Assembly (NCBI RefSeq): GCF_017312485.1
Contig: NZ_BMBA01000012.1
Span: 1-64,000 of the forward strand
DNA: 64,000 nt
DNA from: Clostridium zeae
Lineage (GTDB): Bacteria; Bacillota; Clostridia; Clostridiales; Clostridiaceae
Direction of reading: 5' to 3'
The position numbers were made by a program, and so were the translations under genes. The notes under the pieces were generated by a model. The model searched no databases. It saw only the letters and a list, made by a program, of their open reading frames with translations, and had not been told where the DNA came from. This document shows positions 1 to 8,746 of the stretch, one piece after another. Numbering within the stretch: position 1 is the stretch's first letter; every line of letters starts with the position of its first letter.

Positions 1-77
<77 letters not shown>

Positions 78-222
78 AAGTTTAATCATAGCTTACTTAC
101 TTAGTAAGTCTTTTTTCAAAAGAATTGCTGGTTTAGTTTAAGTCTAGTTTTAGACTTTGTTTATCTTCTCTGTTTAATTTTCAAAGACCAAGTTTTTGTT
201 GCCGCTCATTTGCGACTTCTTT

Positions 223-251
223 ATGTTATCATGTGTACATTTTTTTGTCAA
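223..251 (-). promoter_or_regulatory. rRNA operon promoter
   Basis: On the minus strand TTGACA (251-246), a 17-bp spacer and TAACAT (228-223) form a near-consensus SigA promoter about 145 bp upstream of the 16S 5' end. The leader between them holds CTTTGAAAATTAAACAG, the kind of AT-rich sequence usual in clostridial rrn leaders. A second, upstream rrn promoter was looked for between 290 and 400 but no convincing -35/-10 pair was seen. Confidence 0.8.
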
Positions 252-969
252 CATTTTTTTAAAAACTTTATTTTCAGACAAAATTCTTAAATTTGTTTGT
301 TGACTTGTCGTTGTTTATATCAGCGACGTGTTTTATAATAACATGTATATGGACACTTATGATTATATAATGTGCTATTTATCTTTATTTATTCGCATAT
401 ATAATTATTTTTCTATATATTTCTCTAAATTTCTACAATTGATACACTCGGATATGTTTATTGGCATATTTAGTCATATTCTTTAAATATGTACCAGACG
501 AATGTAAAAACGCACTTATAAAGTAGCTATAGTTTCTAAAAATATACTACTTTATATTTAAATATATCAACTAAGTATCTTCAAATTCATAAGAATCCTT
601 GTTATGTGTGTTTTATATTGAAGCAATATATATATTTCTAGAAAGCTCTATCCCCTCCCCACTTTATAAAATCAATTTGTATTCATATTAACTATTAATA
701 ATAATTTAATCATTAAATTAGATTTTATTTGAAAGTGGTATATGTTTAAAACTAAAATCTATTATTGAAACCCTCTAGTTCTAGTAAGAAAATTCGAAAA
801 TATAATTGCACTAAAACAAAAATAGTTTATACTTATGATGATTTAATTATTCTTAGCTAATTAAAATTCAAATAACATTTTAATTATCATTACATAAACT
901 TGTTTCTTATGGTCATTATTTGTATATAATATAATGTATTTATTAAGTTTACGTTACATTTGACAATAC
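252..969. other. AT-rich intergenic region without a recognisable gene
   Basis: About 700 bp between the rRNA promoter and the inverted-repeat element. It is extremely AT-rich and has no ORF with a ribosome binding site. A short inverted repeat (ATAAAGTAG near 517 and CTACTTTAT near 553) and a TATAAT at 925-930 are visible. The TATAAT may belong to a plus-strand promoter for the following element and cardiolipin synthase, but its -35 is weak. Confidence 0.5.
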
Positions 970-1079
970 TGTTGAAATTAATTGGTTATACAGGAGACAC
1001 TATATGAGCGAGCTATTAGAATTAAATGATTTTTGCAGATGGAGTGGCGTTAAGGATGATTAACCAATTAATTTCAACA
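970..1079 (+). repeat. 19-bp perfect inverted repeat enclosing a tiny ORF
   Basis: The arms TGTTGAAATTAATTGGTTA (970-988) and its exact reverse complement (1061-1079) are separated by 72 bp. As RNA this would be a very stable long-stem hairpin. Its loop contains a ribosome binding site and a 19-codon ORF whose stop codon lies in the 3' arm. A TTGACA at 960-965 sits directly outside the left arm. It could be a regulatory leader for the downstream gene or a small miniature mobile element. No second copy was seen in the window. Confidence 0.75.
1004..1063 (+). CDS. possible 19-aa peptide inside the inverted repeat
   Basis: ATG at 1004 follows AGGAGA by a normal distance and gives MSELLELNDFCRWSGVKDD before TAA. 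The reading frame is acidic and has no signal or membrane segment. The strong ribosome binding site and the exact fit between the two arms of the hairpin are the only support. It may be a leader peptide whose translation opens the 3' arm of the stem. The family is not recognised and expression is unproven. Confidence 0.35.
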   Translation: MSELLELNDFCRWSGVKDD

Positions 1080-1156
1080 CAGTGTTTTAGTAGAGCCTAA
1101 ATTTAACATAATGCTATCTGCTTAAAGACTTTATTCTTATTAATATGGAGGTGATA

Positions 1157-2602
1157 ATGCTTATGATGAGATTACCAAGTTATATGATGTATTTAATTTT
1201 TGTTATCAATTTTATTCTTTCAATTACTATAGTAGTTTTGGAAAGAAAGCAACCAGAAAAAACATTAGCTTGGCTTTTAGTTCTTGCTCTTGTTCCGCCA
1301 GTAGGCCTATTTTTATACATTTTCTTAGGTAGGAACTGGAAGATACACAAATTGAATGACGAAAGATTTTCAAGTCAAGTTCAAGATCTAATATCCCCTG
1401 TATTAAAAGAAATAAAGGATAAAGCCTATATACCTTTAATAGAACTTTTGGCTAACAATAGTGATTCCCCTGTGTTTTTAAATAATGATATTACTGTTTT
1501 TAAAGATGGGATTGAAAAGTTCCAAAGACTTAAAGATGAACTGTTAAAAGCAAAGCATCATATTCATTTGGAATATTATATAGTTAAAAGCGATACTATA
1601 GGTAATGAAATAAAAGAAATTTTAATAAAAAAATCCTTAGAAGGTGTACGTGTACGATTTATAATAGATAGAGTGGGAGCAGCCAAGATGAAAATAAGCT
1701 ATATTAGAGAACTCAGATCTGCTGGAATCGATGTAGTTTTATACTCGTATTTTTTATCCCCTTTATTGAAACTTATAAATACTCAAATAAATTACAGAAA
1801 TCATAGAAAAATTGCTATCATTGACGGTAAAGTTGGGTTTTTGGGTGGCATCAACATAGGCGATGAATATCTTGGCAACAGTAAACTAGGTTATTGGAGA
1901 GATACTCATATAATGGTGAAAGGTGATTTCGTTTTAGGACTTCAGGCAGTCTTTTTAGATGACTTCATGACGATTCAACAAGCTAATAATTACTATAGCT
2001 TCTATGATCAAGAATTTGATCAATATTTTCCTACAACTAATGTAGAATCGCCTTTGGCTATGCAACTTGTAAAAAGTGGTCCAGATTCAGAGTTCCCAGC
2101 AATAATGCAAGGATTACTTAAGATGATAACCCTGGCTACGGATAGGATTTATATAACCACACCATATTTCGTTCCAACTGAAAGTATAATGGATGCTCTT
2201 AGGATATCTGCATTAGGCGGAGTAAAAATAAAAATAATATTTCCTGAAAGAGCTGACCACATAATGGTAAATAAAGCTTCTAGAACTTATCTTGGAGAAC
2301 TTATGCGTTGCGGTGTAAAAGTATATTTCTACGATAAGCGCTCTTTTGTTCATGCAAAAACTATTACAATAGACGGAAAAATCTCTTCAGTGGGTACAGC
2401 TAATATGGATATAAGAAGTTTCGACTTAAATTATGAAATAAACACTGTAATATATAATGAAGACATATCAGAGCAATTAGATCAGTTATTCTTAGAAGAT
2501 TTGAAAAATTGCAGAGAGTTTTCCTTAAAAGAATATGAAAATGCCGATAAGTTAACTAAAGTTATTGAGGGTGTAGCAAGAATATTCTCATCACTTCTAT
2601 AA
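1157..2602 (+). CDS. cls: cardiolipin synthase (phospholipase D family)
   Basis: A membrane enzyme that condenses two phosphatidylglycerol molecules to cardiolipin and glycerol. Two hydrophobic segments open the protein (about residues 8-55), with the WLLVLALVPPVG motif usual at the N-terminus of bacterial Cls. Two PLD HKD motifs follow: HRKIAIIDGKVGFLGGINIG in the middle and HAKTITIDGKISSVGTANMD near the C-terminus. The length of about 480 aa is normal for the family. An ATG at 1145 overlaps the Shine-Dalgarno sequence GGAGGTG (1147-1153), so translation should start at 1157 or 1163. The gene is monocistronic, with a terminator just after it. Assignment is firm; the exact start is not. Confidence 0.93.
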   Translation: MLMMRLPSYMMYLIFVINFILSITIVVLERKQPEKTLAWLLVLALVPPVGLFLYIFLGRNWKIHKLNDERFSSQVQDLISPVLKEIKDKAYIPLIELLANNSDSPVFLNNDITVFKDGIEKFQRLKDELLKAKHHIHLEYYIVKSDTIGNEIKEILIKKSLEGVRVRFIIDRVGAAKMKISYIRELRSAGIDVVLYSYFLSPLLKLINTQINYRNHRKIAIIDGKVGFLGGINIGDEYLGNSKLGYWRDTHIMVKGDFVLGLQAVFLDDFMTIQQANNYYSFYDQEFDQYFPTTNVESPLAMQLVKSGPDSEFPAIMQGLLKMITLATDRIYITTPYFVPTESIMDALRISALGGVKIKIIFPERADHIMVNKASRTYLGELMRCGVKVYFYDKRSFVHAKTITIDGKISSVGTANMDIRSFDLNYEINTVIYNEDISEQLDQLFLEDLKNCREFSLKEYENADKLTKVIEGVARIFSSLL

Positions 2603-2620
2603 ATATGATGCATATATATA

Positions 2621-2656
2621 AATCGCTGAAGCAACTTTCTTCAGTGATTTTTTTGT
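2621..2656 (+). terminator. terminator of cls
   Basis: ATCGCTGAAG pairs with CTTCAGTGAT around a short loop, followed by a run of seven T on the plus strand, 20 bp after the cls stop codon. Confidence 0.85.
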
Positions 2657-2760
2657 GCATCTGCTTTTTCTTAAGCGTAGCGAAGAATCTTACAGGCGCC
2701 AAATTCGTATTTTTTATTCTTTAACTCACATTACGTTTTAAGTTGTTACTCATATTTATG

Positions 2761-2855
2761 GATGTGCCACTTCGTAATAAAATTTATATTTTCAAACTCT
2801 CCTCTCAGAGCCTAGAGGAGTTTTGAAAATAGATTTCGGATCGAAGTGGTACATC
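2761..2855 (+). repeat. dispersed dyad repeat, copy A
   Basis: Best copy of a ~95-bp element found at seven places in the window. The outer arms GATGTGCCACTTCG and CGAAGTGGTACATC are near-perfect inverted repeats. The inner arms run TTTTCAAACTCTCCTCT / AGAGGAGTTTTGAAAA. The interior ATAGATTTCGGAT is asymmetric and gives the element a direction. It lies between the convergent cls and VanZ-family genes. Confidence 0.85.
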
Positions 2856-2896
2856 TTTATCCACAGATATAATTGAGTTATAATTCCCTTTAAAGC

Positions 2897-2924
2897 AAAA
2901 AATAGTGGTTTAAACCACTATTTT
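2897..2924 (-). terminator. terminator overlapping the VanZ-family stop codon
   Basis: AAAATAGTGGTTT pairs with AAACCACTATTTT. On the minus strand the stem is followed by TTTTGC. The stop codon of the VanZ-family gene is inside the stem. Confidence 0.75.
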
Positions 2925-3368
2925 AGATTTATATCTTATTTTATTAATTAAAGTAATTACCATACCTCCGAATATAGCTCCACTTGTATCTATTAGTACA
3001 TCTCTAAACTTGCCAGTTCTTCCTGGTACAAAAAGTTGATGAATCTCATCTGTACAAGCATATCCAAAAGTTAAGAGTATACCAAATACTATTGCAGATT
3101 TTTTATTTAGGTAATTTCTAAAAACATTATACGCAAGAAGGAATAGTATTAGATATTCTGTAAAATGTGCAGATTTTCTCACAATAAAAGTAGCAAGATC
3201 TCCTAACATACCATTTAAATCTATTCCTAATGCATTAAACACATATATCACTAATGCACTTTGTTTATCTGATTCAGTTCCATTCTTAGATGAGTAAGCA
3301 AATATTATAATCATCCAAAATAATAAAGCAACCCAACTTATTTTTAACTTTAAATTTTTCTTATCCAT
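2910..3368 (-). CDS. VanZ-family membrane protein
   Basis: A small integral membrane protein of 152 aa with about four membrane segments. It carries the VanZ-family signature: RKSAHFTEYLILF in the middle and DEIHQLFVPGRTGKFRDVLI before the last helix, followed by DTSGAIFGG. VanZ itself gives low-level teicoplanin resistance, but most chromosomal relatives have no defined role, so no resistance is claimed. Start is an ATG preceded by GGAGG. It is transcribed as a single gene away from the unknown gene at 3445-4287, from which it is separated by 76 bp. Family assignment is firm, function is not. Confidence 0.85.
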   Translation of the reverse strand: MDKKNLKLKISWVALLFWMIIIFAYSSKNGTESDKQSALVIYVFNALGIDLNGMLGDLATFIVRKSAHFTEYLILFLLAYNVFRNYLNKKSAIVFGILLTFGYACTDEIHQLFVPGRTGKFRDVLIDTSGAIFGGMVITLINKIRYKSKIVV

Positions 3369-3444
3369 TTATCCTCCATCAAATTTAACGCTATATAAAT
3401 TTGCTTAAATAAATTATATAGTTATTAAACATTAATGGCAATCG

Positions 3445-4287
3445 CTATATATTATTATAATGTTCAAGCTTTTTAACTAATACAATCGATATTAGTATGA
3501 ATAAGACTCCAACTAGTTCTGGTACATATCTAAAATTGATTTTCCAATTAACAGCCTTATCTTCTAAATCATTATAATTCCAAAGACTACTATTCTCTAA
3601 CAATTCAACACTATAATAAGGATAAGATAATATATTACTTGCTTGTAATTCAACATTTGCATACTTAGGATAATAATAAAATGCAATAATAAAATTCTTA
3701 GAATATTTGTTTAAAACCTCGTTGCCTTTTAAAGATAAAATCATTGATAAGAAAGATTTTTCTGTTATATTCTTACCTTTTAGTATTATATTAATCTTAC
3801 CTAATACATCATTTTCACCATTCTGTACTTCTTGAAGTAAAGCGTCAACGCTATCATAAGAATTTCCTTTTTCCAACATTTCAATATCAATTCTAGAAAA
3901 TTGAGGTATGCTCTCCTTTATATTAGGCTCAATTTCATTGTTTATATAACTACTTACTTTTGCAGCTAATTCTATTTGTTTAGAATTTTCCTTATATTCA
4001 TCTTTAAGTATTCTATCTCCAAACTCATCATCTACTGTTATATTGAATTCTTTAAATCTATTAGTACTAGATTGAACATTTACAACATACTTATCATAAC
4101 TATACTCAATCTTATCCAATTTAAACTCTTCGTTCTTATAGTTTGAAGATAAATAATTCTGCACTACAGAGCTTACTTTTCTTTTATCAAAAGCATTCCC
4201 TTTTACATCAAAATAACCACCATACAGTAGAACAACCACTAATAAAATCACCAATAGTGCTATACAAGTAAATCTTTTGTTTTCCAT
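3445..4287 (-). CDS. unknown bitopic or two-span membrane-anchored protein
   Basis: A 280-aa protein with one hydrophobic helix at each end (about residues 7-25 and 255-273) and a mostly hydrophilic, lysine- and glutamate-rich middle of about 220 residues, which is probably extracytoplasmic. It broadly resembles small Bacillus/Clostridium YfjL-type proteins, which have no known function; that resemblance is from memory and weak. The start ATG follows AAGGAG at good spacing. Its neighbours are a VanZ-family gene and, upstream beyond a dyad repeat, glgA, neither of which suggests a role. Confidence 0.7.
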   Translation of the reverse strand: MENKRFTCIALLVILLVVVLLYGGYFDVKGNAFDKRKVSSVVQNYLSSNYKNEEFKLDKIEYSYDKYVVNVQSSTNRFKEFNITVDDEFGDRILKDEYKENSKQIELAAKVSSYINNEIEPNIKESIPQFSRIDIEMLEKGNSYDSVDALLQEVQNGENDVLGKINIILKGKNITEKSFLSMILSLKGNEVLNKYSKNFIIAFYYYPKYANVELQASNILSYPYYSVELLENSSLWNYNDLEDKAVNWKINFRYVPELVGVLFILISIVLVKKLEHYNNI

Positions 4288-4383
4288 CCTACAACTCCTT
4301 ATTAATTAGTTAGATTTATAGAATCCTCCCTAATAAGAAATATATTAAACCTTATAGCCAAATGTTACAGATTAATTCCTATA

Positions 4384-4479
4384 GATGCACCATTTTGTAA
4401 TAAAATTTATTATTTTTAAATTCTCTCACCAAAAACCGTGAGAGTTTTAAAAATAGCTTTCGGTTCGAAGTGGTACATC
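4384..4479 (+). repeat. dispersed dyad repeat, copy B
   Basis: Same element as at 2761-2855: GATGCACCATTTTG at the left, CGAAGTGGTACATC at the right, inner arms around AATTCTCTCACC / GTGAGAGTTTT and the interior ATAGCTTTCGGTTC. It lies just downstream of the first glycogen synthase gene. The changed bases in the inner stem are largely paired changes (CTCTCAC with GTGAGAG), which suggests that the fold matters. Confidence 0.75.
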
Positions 4480-4487
4480 CTTATATA

Positions 4488-5924
4488 CTATTTTAATTTA
4501 GAAATCTTCATATATAACTTTTTGTATTTTGCTGCTGATAACTTCCAACTGCTGTCTTTATTCATTATTCTGATGCATAACCTGTTCCACGAATCTTTAT
4601 GATTATAAAAAACATCTAAAGAACGTTCTATTGCACTGAAAAAATCTACTGTATCATATGATTTAAAAGTGAACCCATCACCATCATCAGTATACTTATT
4701 ATAATCTTTAACTGTATCCTTAAGCCCTCCTGTAGCTCTAACTACAGGAACTGTTCCATATCTCATTGCAATAAGCTGCCCTAATCCACAAGGCTCAAAC
4801 TTTGAAGGCATCAAGAATATATCTGCTCCTGCATAAACCTTCCTTGAAAAACCTTCATCAAATTTTAGAACTGCTCTAAGATTATCATACTTATTTTCAA
4901 GATATCTAATATCCTCTTCGTAGTGATTTTCACCTGTGCCAGTTATTATTAATTGAATATTTTCGCTCATTAATTTATTTATAATACCTTCTAAAAGTCC
5001 AATTCCTTTCTGATCTGTAAGCCTCGTCACCATACATATAATAGGAATATTTACATCTACAACTAGACCTAATTCCTCTTGTAGTCTTAATTTATTTTTA
5101 TGTTTATTGTTTAAATCCTCAGAATAGTAATTAAAATATATATTTTTATCTTCTTCAGGGTTAAATACATCATAGTCTATGCCGTTTTGTATACCAGTCA
5201 GTAAATGCTTCCTATTCTCTAATATATGGTGCAGACCATATCCTAAATGTTCCTGTCTTATTTCTTCTGAGTATGTTTTACTCACTGTAGTCACTCTATC
5301 AGCACTTAATATAGCCCACTTCATAAAAGAGATTCCTTCTCCGTATTTTAGCTTATCCCCTGTAAAATACTCTTTTTCATCTAATCCTAACATCCAAAGT
5401 AAGTCTTTGCCGTATATTCCTTGATATAATATGTTGTGTATTGTAAATACCGTTCTAATATTATCGTAAATTGTATTTCCTCGGTAATAAATATCCTTTA
5501 ACGGTATAACTAAAGATGAATGCCAATCATTGCAATGCAATATATCAATATTAAAATCCTCCATATACTTTATGCCTTCAAGTGCTGCCTTTGAAAAGAA
5601 AATGAACCTTTCATGATCATCATGGTATCCATATGCCTCCGGCCTATAAAAGTAAAATGGATTATCTACAAAATAATATTGAACACCATCTAATCTTAAA
5701 GTAAAAAGATTACAATCTACGGTTTTCCATCCTATATAGGTTGTATAATGAGCTATTCTTTTCATCCTTTTCTTTATTCTTTTAGAGAACTTATATTTTG
5801 GCATTATTACACGTATATCAACATCTATTTGTTTTAAACTTTTTGGTAATGAATATGAAACATCTCCTAATCCACCAGCCTTCATAAAAGGATACGCTTC
5901 AGCAGTTACAAATAAAACACCCAT
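4488..5924 (-). CDS. glgA: glycogen synthase 1 (ADP-glucose type, GT5)
   Basis: Transfers glucose from ADP-glucose to the non-reducing end of an alpha-1,4-glucan in the cytoplasm. The ADP-binding KAGGLGDV loop is at residues ~14-21 and the C-terminal [15 protein letters not shown] motif, with the two conserved glutamate-region residues of retaining glycosyltransferases, is near residue 375. The 478-aa length is normal. An upstream GTG at 5939 is part of the ribosome binding site GTGAGGA, so the ATG at 5924 is taken as the start (MGVLFVTAEAYPF). It follows glgC and glgD but with a 279-bp gap holding a terminator and a dyad repeat, so it may be transcribed at a different level. A second glgA lies at 16046-17476; the two are clear paralogues with many substitutions. 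Confidence 0.93.
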   Translation of the reverse strand: MGVLFVTAEAYPFMKAGGLGDVSYSLPKSLKQIDVDIRVIMPKYKFSKRIKKRMKRIAHYTTYIGWKTVDCNLFTLRLDGVQYYFVDNPFYFYRPEAYGYHDDHERFIFFSKAALEGIKYMEDFNIDILHCNDWHSSLVIPLKDIYYRGNTIYDNIRTVFTIHNILYQGIYGKDLLWMLGLDEKEYFTGDKLKYGEGISFMKWAILSADRVTTVSKTYSEEIRQEHLGYGLHHILENRKHLLTGIQNGIDYDVFNPEEDKNIYFNYYSEDLNNKHKNKLRLQEELGLVVDVNIPIICMVTRLTDQKGIGLLEGIINKLMSENIQLIITGTGENHYEEDIRYLENKYDNLRAVLKFDEGFSRKVYAGADIFLMPSKFEPCGLGQLIAMRYGTVPVVRATGGLKDTVKDYNKYTDDGDGFTFKSYDTVDFFSAIERSLDVFYNHKDSWNRLCIRIMNKDSSWKLSAAKYKKLYMKISKLK

Positions 5925-5976
5925 ACTTTTGTTCCTCACATATCTTATAATTCCGATGCTTACTTTTACTCATAAA

Positions 5977-6072
5977 GATGAAGCACTTCAATCCCAAATA
6001 TATTTTCAAAAACTCCTCTAGGTTCTGAGAAAAGTTTTTAAAAATATAAGCTTAAGTACGAATTGGTTCATC
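5977..6072 (+). repeat. dispersed dyad repeat, copy C
   Basis: A diverged copy: GATGAAGCACTTCA at the left, GAATTGGTTCATC at the right, and inner arms around TTTTCAAAAACTCCTCT / AGAAAAGTTTTTAAAAAT. Same orientation as the others. It sits between glgD and glgA1. Confidence 0.65.
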
Positions 6073-6146
6073 TATATATACTATATCTTATAATCCATAA
6101 CTTTTTATACTAAATGTTAGTTATCCATAGATTTTACTCTATTAAA

Positions 6147-6184
6147 AAACAAAAAGCTTGGATCATTTTTAATCCAAGCTTTTA
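6147..6184 (-). terminator. terminator after glgD
   Basis: AAAAGCTTGGAT pairs with ATCCAAGCTTTT around an 8-base loop. On the minus strand it is followed by TTGTTTTTTAA. It lies about 20 bp after the glgD stop and would end or attenuate the glgCD transcript before glgA1. Confidence 0.85.
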
Positions 6185-6203
6185 CATTATAAATATTTTT
6201 AGT

Positions 6204-7310
6204 TTATAATAGACTCTGTTTTTCTATTACTAGAGGAAACTTTTCTGGTCCTCTTAAATCTTGAGACTTAGGTATATATGATCCTTTATCTGCTACTATA
6301 TTCATAAGTTTAGCATTAGGACCTATTATACAGTTTTGAAGTATAATACAATCTTTAACATAAGCACCCTTATTTATATTAACTCTTCTTGAAATTACAC
6401 AGTTTTCTACGTGACCTTCTATATAGCATCCATTGGCTATTATAGAATTTTTCACTTCACTATCTTTAGTATACTTAGTAGGGCTTTCATCCTTTGACTT
6501 AGTATATATAGGAGCATTATCATGAAATAATTCCGCGTTTATTCTTACATTTAATAAGTCCATGTTACCTTTATAATATGAGTGTAAAGAATTTACACAA
6601 CTTAGATAGCCATTAAATTCATAGGAATATACTCTAAGCGTATCTAACTGTCTATAGATACTTTTTTTAATTTTTCTATTTCTACCAGTCTTTATGCTGT
6701 CATATATAAGCTCAATAAACAAGTCTTTTCTTAGAAGAAACATTTCCATACAGATGTTTGCTTCTTTTTCATAGCCTATATTTTCTCCAACACTCACTAC
6801 TCTACCATATTCATTAATATTTAATACATCGCAGTCAATAAAGCTCTTATCTGCGTTATTTACTTTTTTGTAAAGTACAGTTATATCATTATTACTCTTC
6901 TCATGAAAATTCATAGCTTCTCTAAAATCAATATTGCATATCATATATGAAGGTGCTAATATAACATATTCTTGTTTAGAGTATTGAAAGAATTCAAGAT
7001 TATCAGCAAAATTATGAACATCATCATATACAGGATCTTCATCTGCAAAGTTAAATACTCTAAGTCCATATCTTTTCCTGTGTAAATCCCACGGTCTTCC
7101 GTTACTTATGTGATCCATTAAGGATCTCGATTTATTCTTCGTAAATATACCTATATTCTCAATGCCAGCATTGGTCATGTTTGACAATATAAAATCTATT
7201 ACTCTGTATCTCCCAGCAAAAGGGACCGATGCTAGTGGCCTTGTTCTAGTAAGTTCAGTTATTTTATCATCATTCTCATCTAAATTGATTATTCCTAAAT
7301 AATTTTTCAA
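6204..7310 (-). CDS. glgD: GlgD, non-catalytic ADP-glucose pyrophosphorylase subunit
   Basis: Partner of GlgC in the Firmicute-type heteromeric ADP-glucose pyrophosphorylase; it raises the activity of GlgC rather than doing most of the catalysis. The nucleotidyltransferase fold is recognisable (RTRPLASVPFAGRYRVIDF, then RPWDL), but the N-terminal GGxGxRL pyrophosphate loop of GlgC is missing and replaced by NLDENDDKITELTRTRP. A left-handed beta-helix of hexapeptide repeats occupies the last ~90 residues. The ATG at 7325 is followed by GGGGGG, which looks like the ribosome binding site, so the TTG at 7310 (MKNYLGIINLDEN) is the better start. glgC ends 18 bp upstream, so the two are co-transcribed. 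Confidence 0.9.
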   Translation of the reverse strand: MKNYLGIINLDENDDKITELTRTRPLASVPFAGRYRVIDFILSNMTNAGIENIGIFTKNKSRSLMDHISNGRPWDLHRKRYGLRVFNFADEDPVYDDVHNFADNLEFFQYSKQEYVILAPSYMICNIDFREAMNFHEKSNNDITVLYKKVNNADKSFIDCDVLNINEYGRVVSVGENIGYEKEANICMEMFLLRKDLFIELIYDSIKTGRNRKIKKSIYRQLDTLRVYSYEFNGYLSCVNSLHSYYKGNMDLLNVRINAELFHDNAPIYTKSKDESPTKYTKDSEVKNSIIANGCYIEGHVENCVISRRVNINKGAYVKDCIILQNCIIGPNAKLMNIVADKGSYIPKSQDLRGPEKFPLVIEKQSLL

Positions 7311-7328
7311 TATGTTCCCCCCCATAAC

Positions 7329-8477
7329 TTATCCTTCTATAATAGTTCCACTTTTTAAATCTTCTTTTGCCGGTATTACTGTAATTGTCTTTCCGTTGCC
7401 TATCTTACAATCTTTTCTTATTGCCACTCCGCCACCTACGATAGCTTTATTTACAATAGCATTTTCTCCAATCTTAGTATTAGGCATTACAACTGAATCT
7501 TTTACAACTGCATTTTTACCTACTACTACACCTGGAAAAAGCACTGAATTTTCAACTTCACCATGAATAATACACCCTTCAACAATAAGCGATGATTTTA
7601 CTGAAGCATTTTGTCCAATATATTGAGCTGGTCTGCCTGGACTTACAGAATAAATTCTCCACTCGTCATCATAAAGATTAAGTTCATTGTTATCTTTTAA
7701 TAGGTCCATATTAGATTCCCAAAGACTTTCTATAGTACCTACATCCTTCCAATATCCTTTAAATGGATACGCAACCAATCTTCTTCCATCCTCAATCATC
7801 TTTGGTATTATATTTTTTCCGAAATCGTTAATTGAATTTTTATCAGCTTCGTCTTCTTTCAAAAATTTCTTAAGAGTTTTCCAATTAAATATATAAATCC
7901 CCATGGAAGCTTTAGTGCTTTTAGGATTCGCTGGCTTCTCTTCAAATTCATATATTGATAAGTCATCATTAGTATTCATTATTCCAAATCTTGATGCTTC
8001 ATTCAATGTTACATCAATAACTGCTATTGTAGCATCCGCTTCTTTCTGTTTGTGAAACTCGAGCATCTTTTCATAATCCATTTTATATATATGGTCACCT
8101 GATAATATTAAAACATATTCTGGTTCATACCCATCTACGAAAGGTATATTTTGATATATGGCATTGGCAGTACCCTTATACCAATTGCCTCCTCTTTCCT
8201 CTTGATAAGGTGGAAGAATTGCTACTCCGCCATCTCTTCTATCAAGATCCCAAGGACTTCCTATACCAATGTGTGAATTTAGCTCAAGAGGTTGATATTG
8301 AGTCAATACGCCAACTGTATATATGCCTGAATTAGCACAGTTGCTTAACGCAAAATCTATTATTCTATATTTTCCACCAAATGGAACTGCTGGTTTTGCT
8401 AGTTTTTTAGTCAATACCCCTAATCTTGATCCTTGTCCACCAGCAAGTATTAGAGCTATAATTTGTTTTTTTACCAT
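7329..8477 (-). CDS. glgC: glucose-1-phosphate adenylyltransferase
   Basis: Makes ADP-glucose from glucose-1-phosphate and ATP, the committed step of glycogen synthesis. The N-terminal pyrophosphate loop [20 protein letters not shown] is intact, followed by [19 protein letters not shown] and the sugar-phosphate motif FEEKP in the middle. A C-terminal beta-helix of hexapeptide repeats runs from about residue 290. Length of 382 aa is typical. It is the first gene of the glgC-glgD unit, with a strong promoter and a nested-palindrome operator upstream. In contrast to GlgD all catalytic motifs are present. Confidence 0.96.
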   Translation of the reverse strand: MVKKQIIALILAGGQGSRLGVLTKKLAKPAVPFGGKYRIIDFALSNCANSGIYTVGVLTQYQPLELNSHIGIGSPWDLDRRDGGVAILPPYQEERGGNWYKGTANAIYQNIPFVDGYEPEYVLILSGDHIYKMDYEKMLEFHKQKEADATIAVIDVTLNEASRFGIMNTNDDLSIYEFEEKPANPKSTKASMGIYIFNWKTLKKFLKEDEADKNSINDFGKNIIPKMIEDGRRLVAYPFKGYWKDVGTIESLWESNMDLLKDNNELNLYDDEWRIYSVSPGRPAQYIGQNASVKSSLIVEGCIIHGEVENSVLFPGVVVGKNAVVKDSVVMPNTKIGENAIVNKAIVGGGVAIRKDCKIGNGKTITVIPAKEDLKSGTIIEG

Positions 8478-8518
8478 TTTAGCCTCTCCCCTCGTTTTTC
8501 ATCCCTCAACACCTAACG

Positions 8519-8545
8519 ATGTAATTACAAAATTTGTAATTACAT
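8519..8545 (-). promoter_or_regulatory. nested palindromic operator at the glgC start site
   Basis: A perfect 13-bp inverted repeat with a single central base. It can also be read as two copies of the 10-bp palindrome TGTAATTACA (8520-8529 and 8535-8544), with centres 15 bp apart. It begins 5 bp after the -10 box, so it covers the expected transcription start. A bound repressor would block glgC-glgD. The motif does not fit CcpA, LexA, Rex or CodY boxes as I know them. Confidence 0.7.
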
Positions 8546-8549
8546 TATC

Positions 8550-8578
8550 ATTATACCAACTCCTGTAAATCCCTTCAA
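8550..8578 (-). promoter_or_regulatory. glgC promoter
   Basis: Minus strand TTGAAG (8578-8573), 17-bp spacer, TATAAT (8555-8550), with TG one base before the -10 (extended -10, TGGTATAAT). It precedes the palindromic operator and lies 73 bp before the glgC ATG. Confidence 0.8.
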
Positions 8579-8699
8579 TGTCCTTTGGCCCTTATTTTTA
8601 AATGTAAACGTGCCCTTAATAAATTTTTTTTACTATTTCACCTATTATTATAATTTGTTACATTATTTAAAAATCTGTTCTTAGTTTTGTTAAGAAATA

Positions 8700-8729
8700 T
8701 AAAATGCCTGTAATTATGTACAGGCATCT
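8700..8729 (-). terminator. terminator of the zinc-ribbon gene
   Basis: ATGCCTGTA pairs with TACAGGCAT, followed on the minus strand by TTTTATATTT, 18 bp after the zinc-ribbon gene's stop. Confidence 0.8.
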
Positions 8730-8746
8730 TATTTATATCTCAATTT

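Noticed and set aside
290-400. Possible second rRNA promoter on the minus strand
   Set aside because: TTATTATAAAA and TTGTCT are present but cannot be paired at 16-18 bp spacing with convincing boxes.
1145-1156. Upstream ATG of cardiolipin synthase
   Set aside because: It overlaps the ribosome binding site GGAGGTG, so it cannot be the main start. The same reasoning was used for the GTG/TTG starts at 5939, 9193, 33659, 38222 and 40165.
2910-3368. Glycopeptide resistance from the VanZ- and VanW-family genes
   Set aside because: No vanHAX-type genes are present and both families are common in non-resistant Firmicutes.
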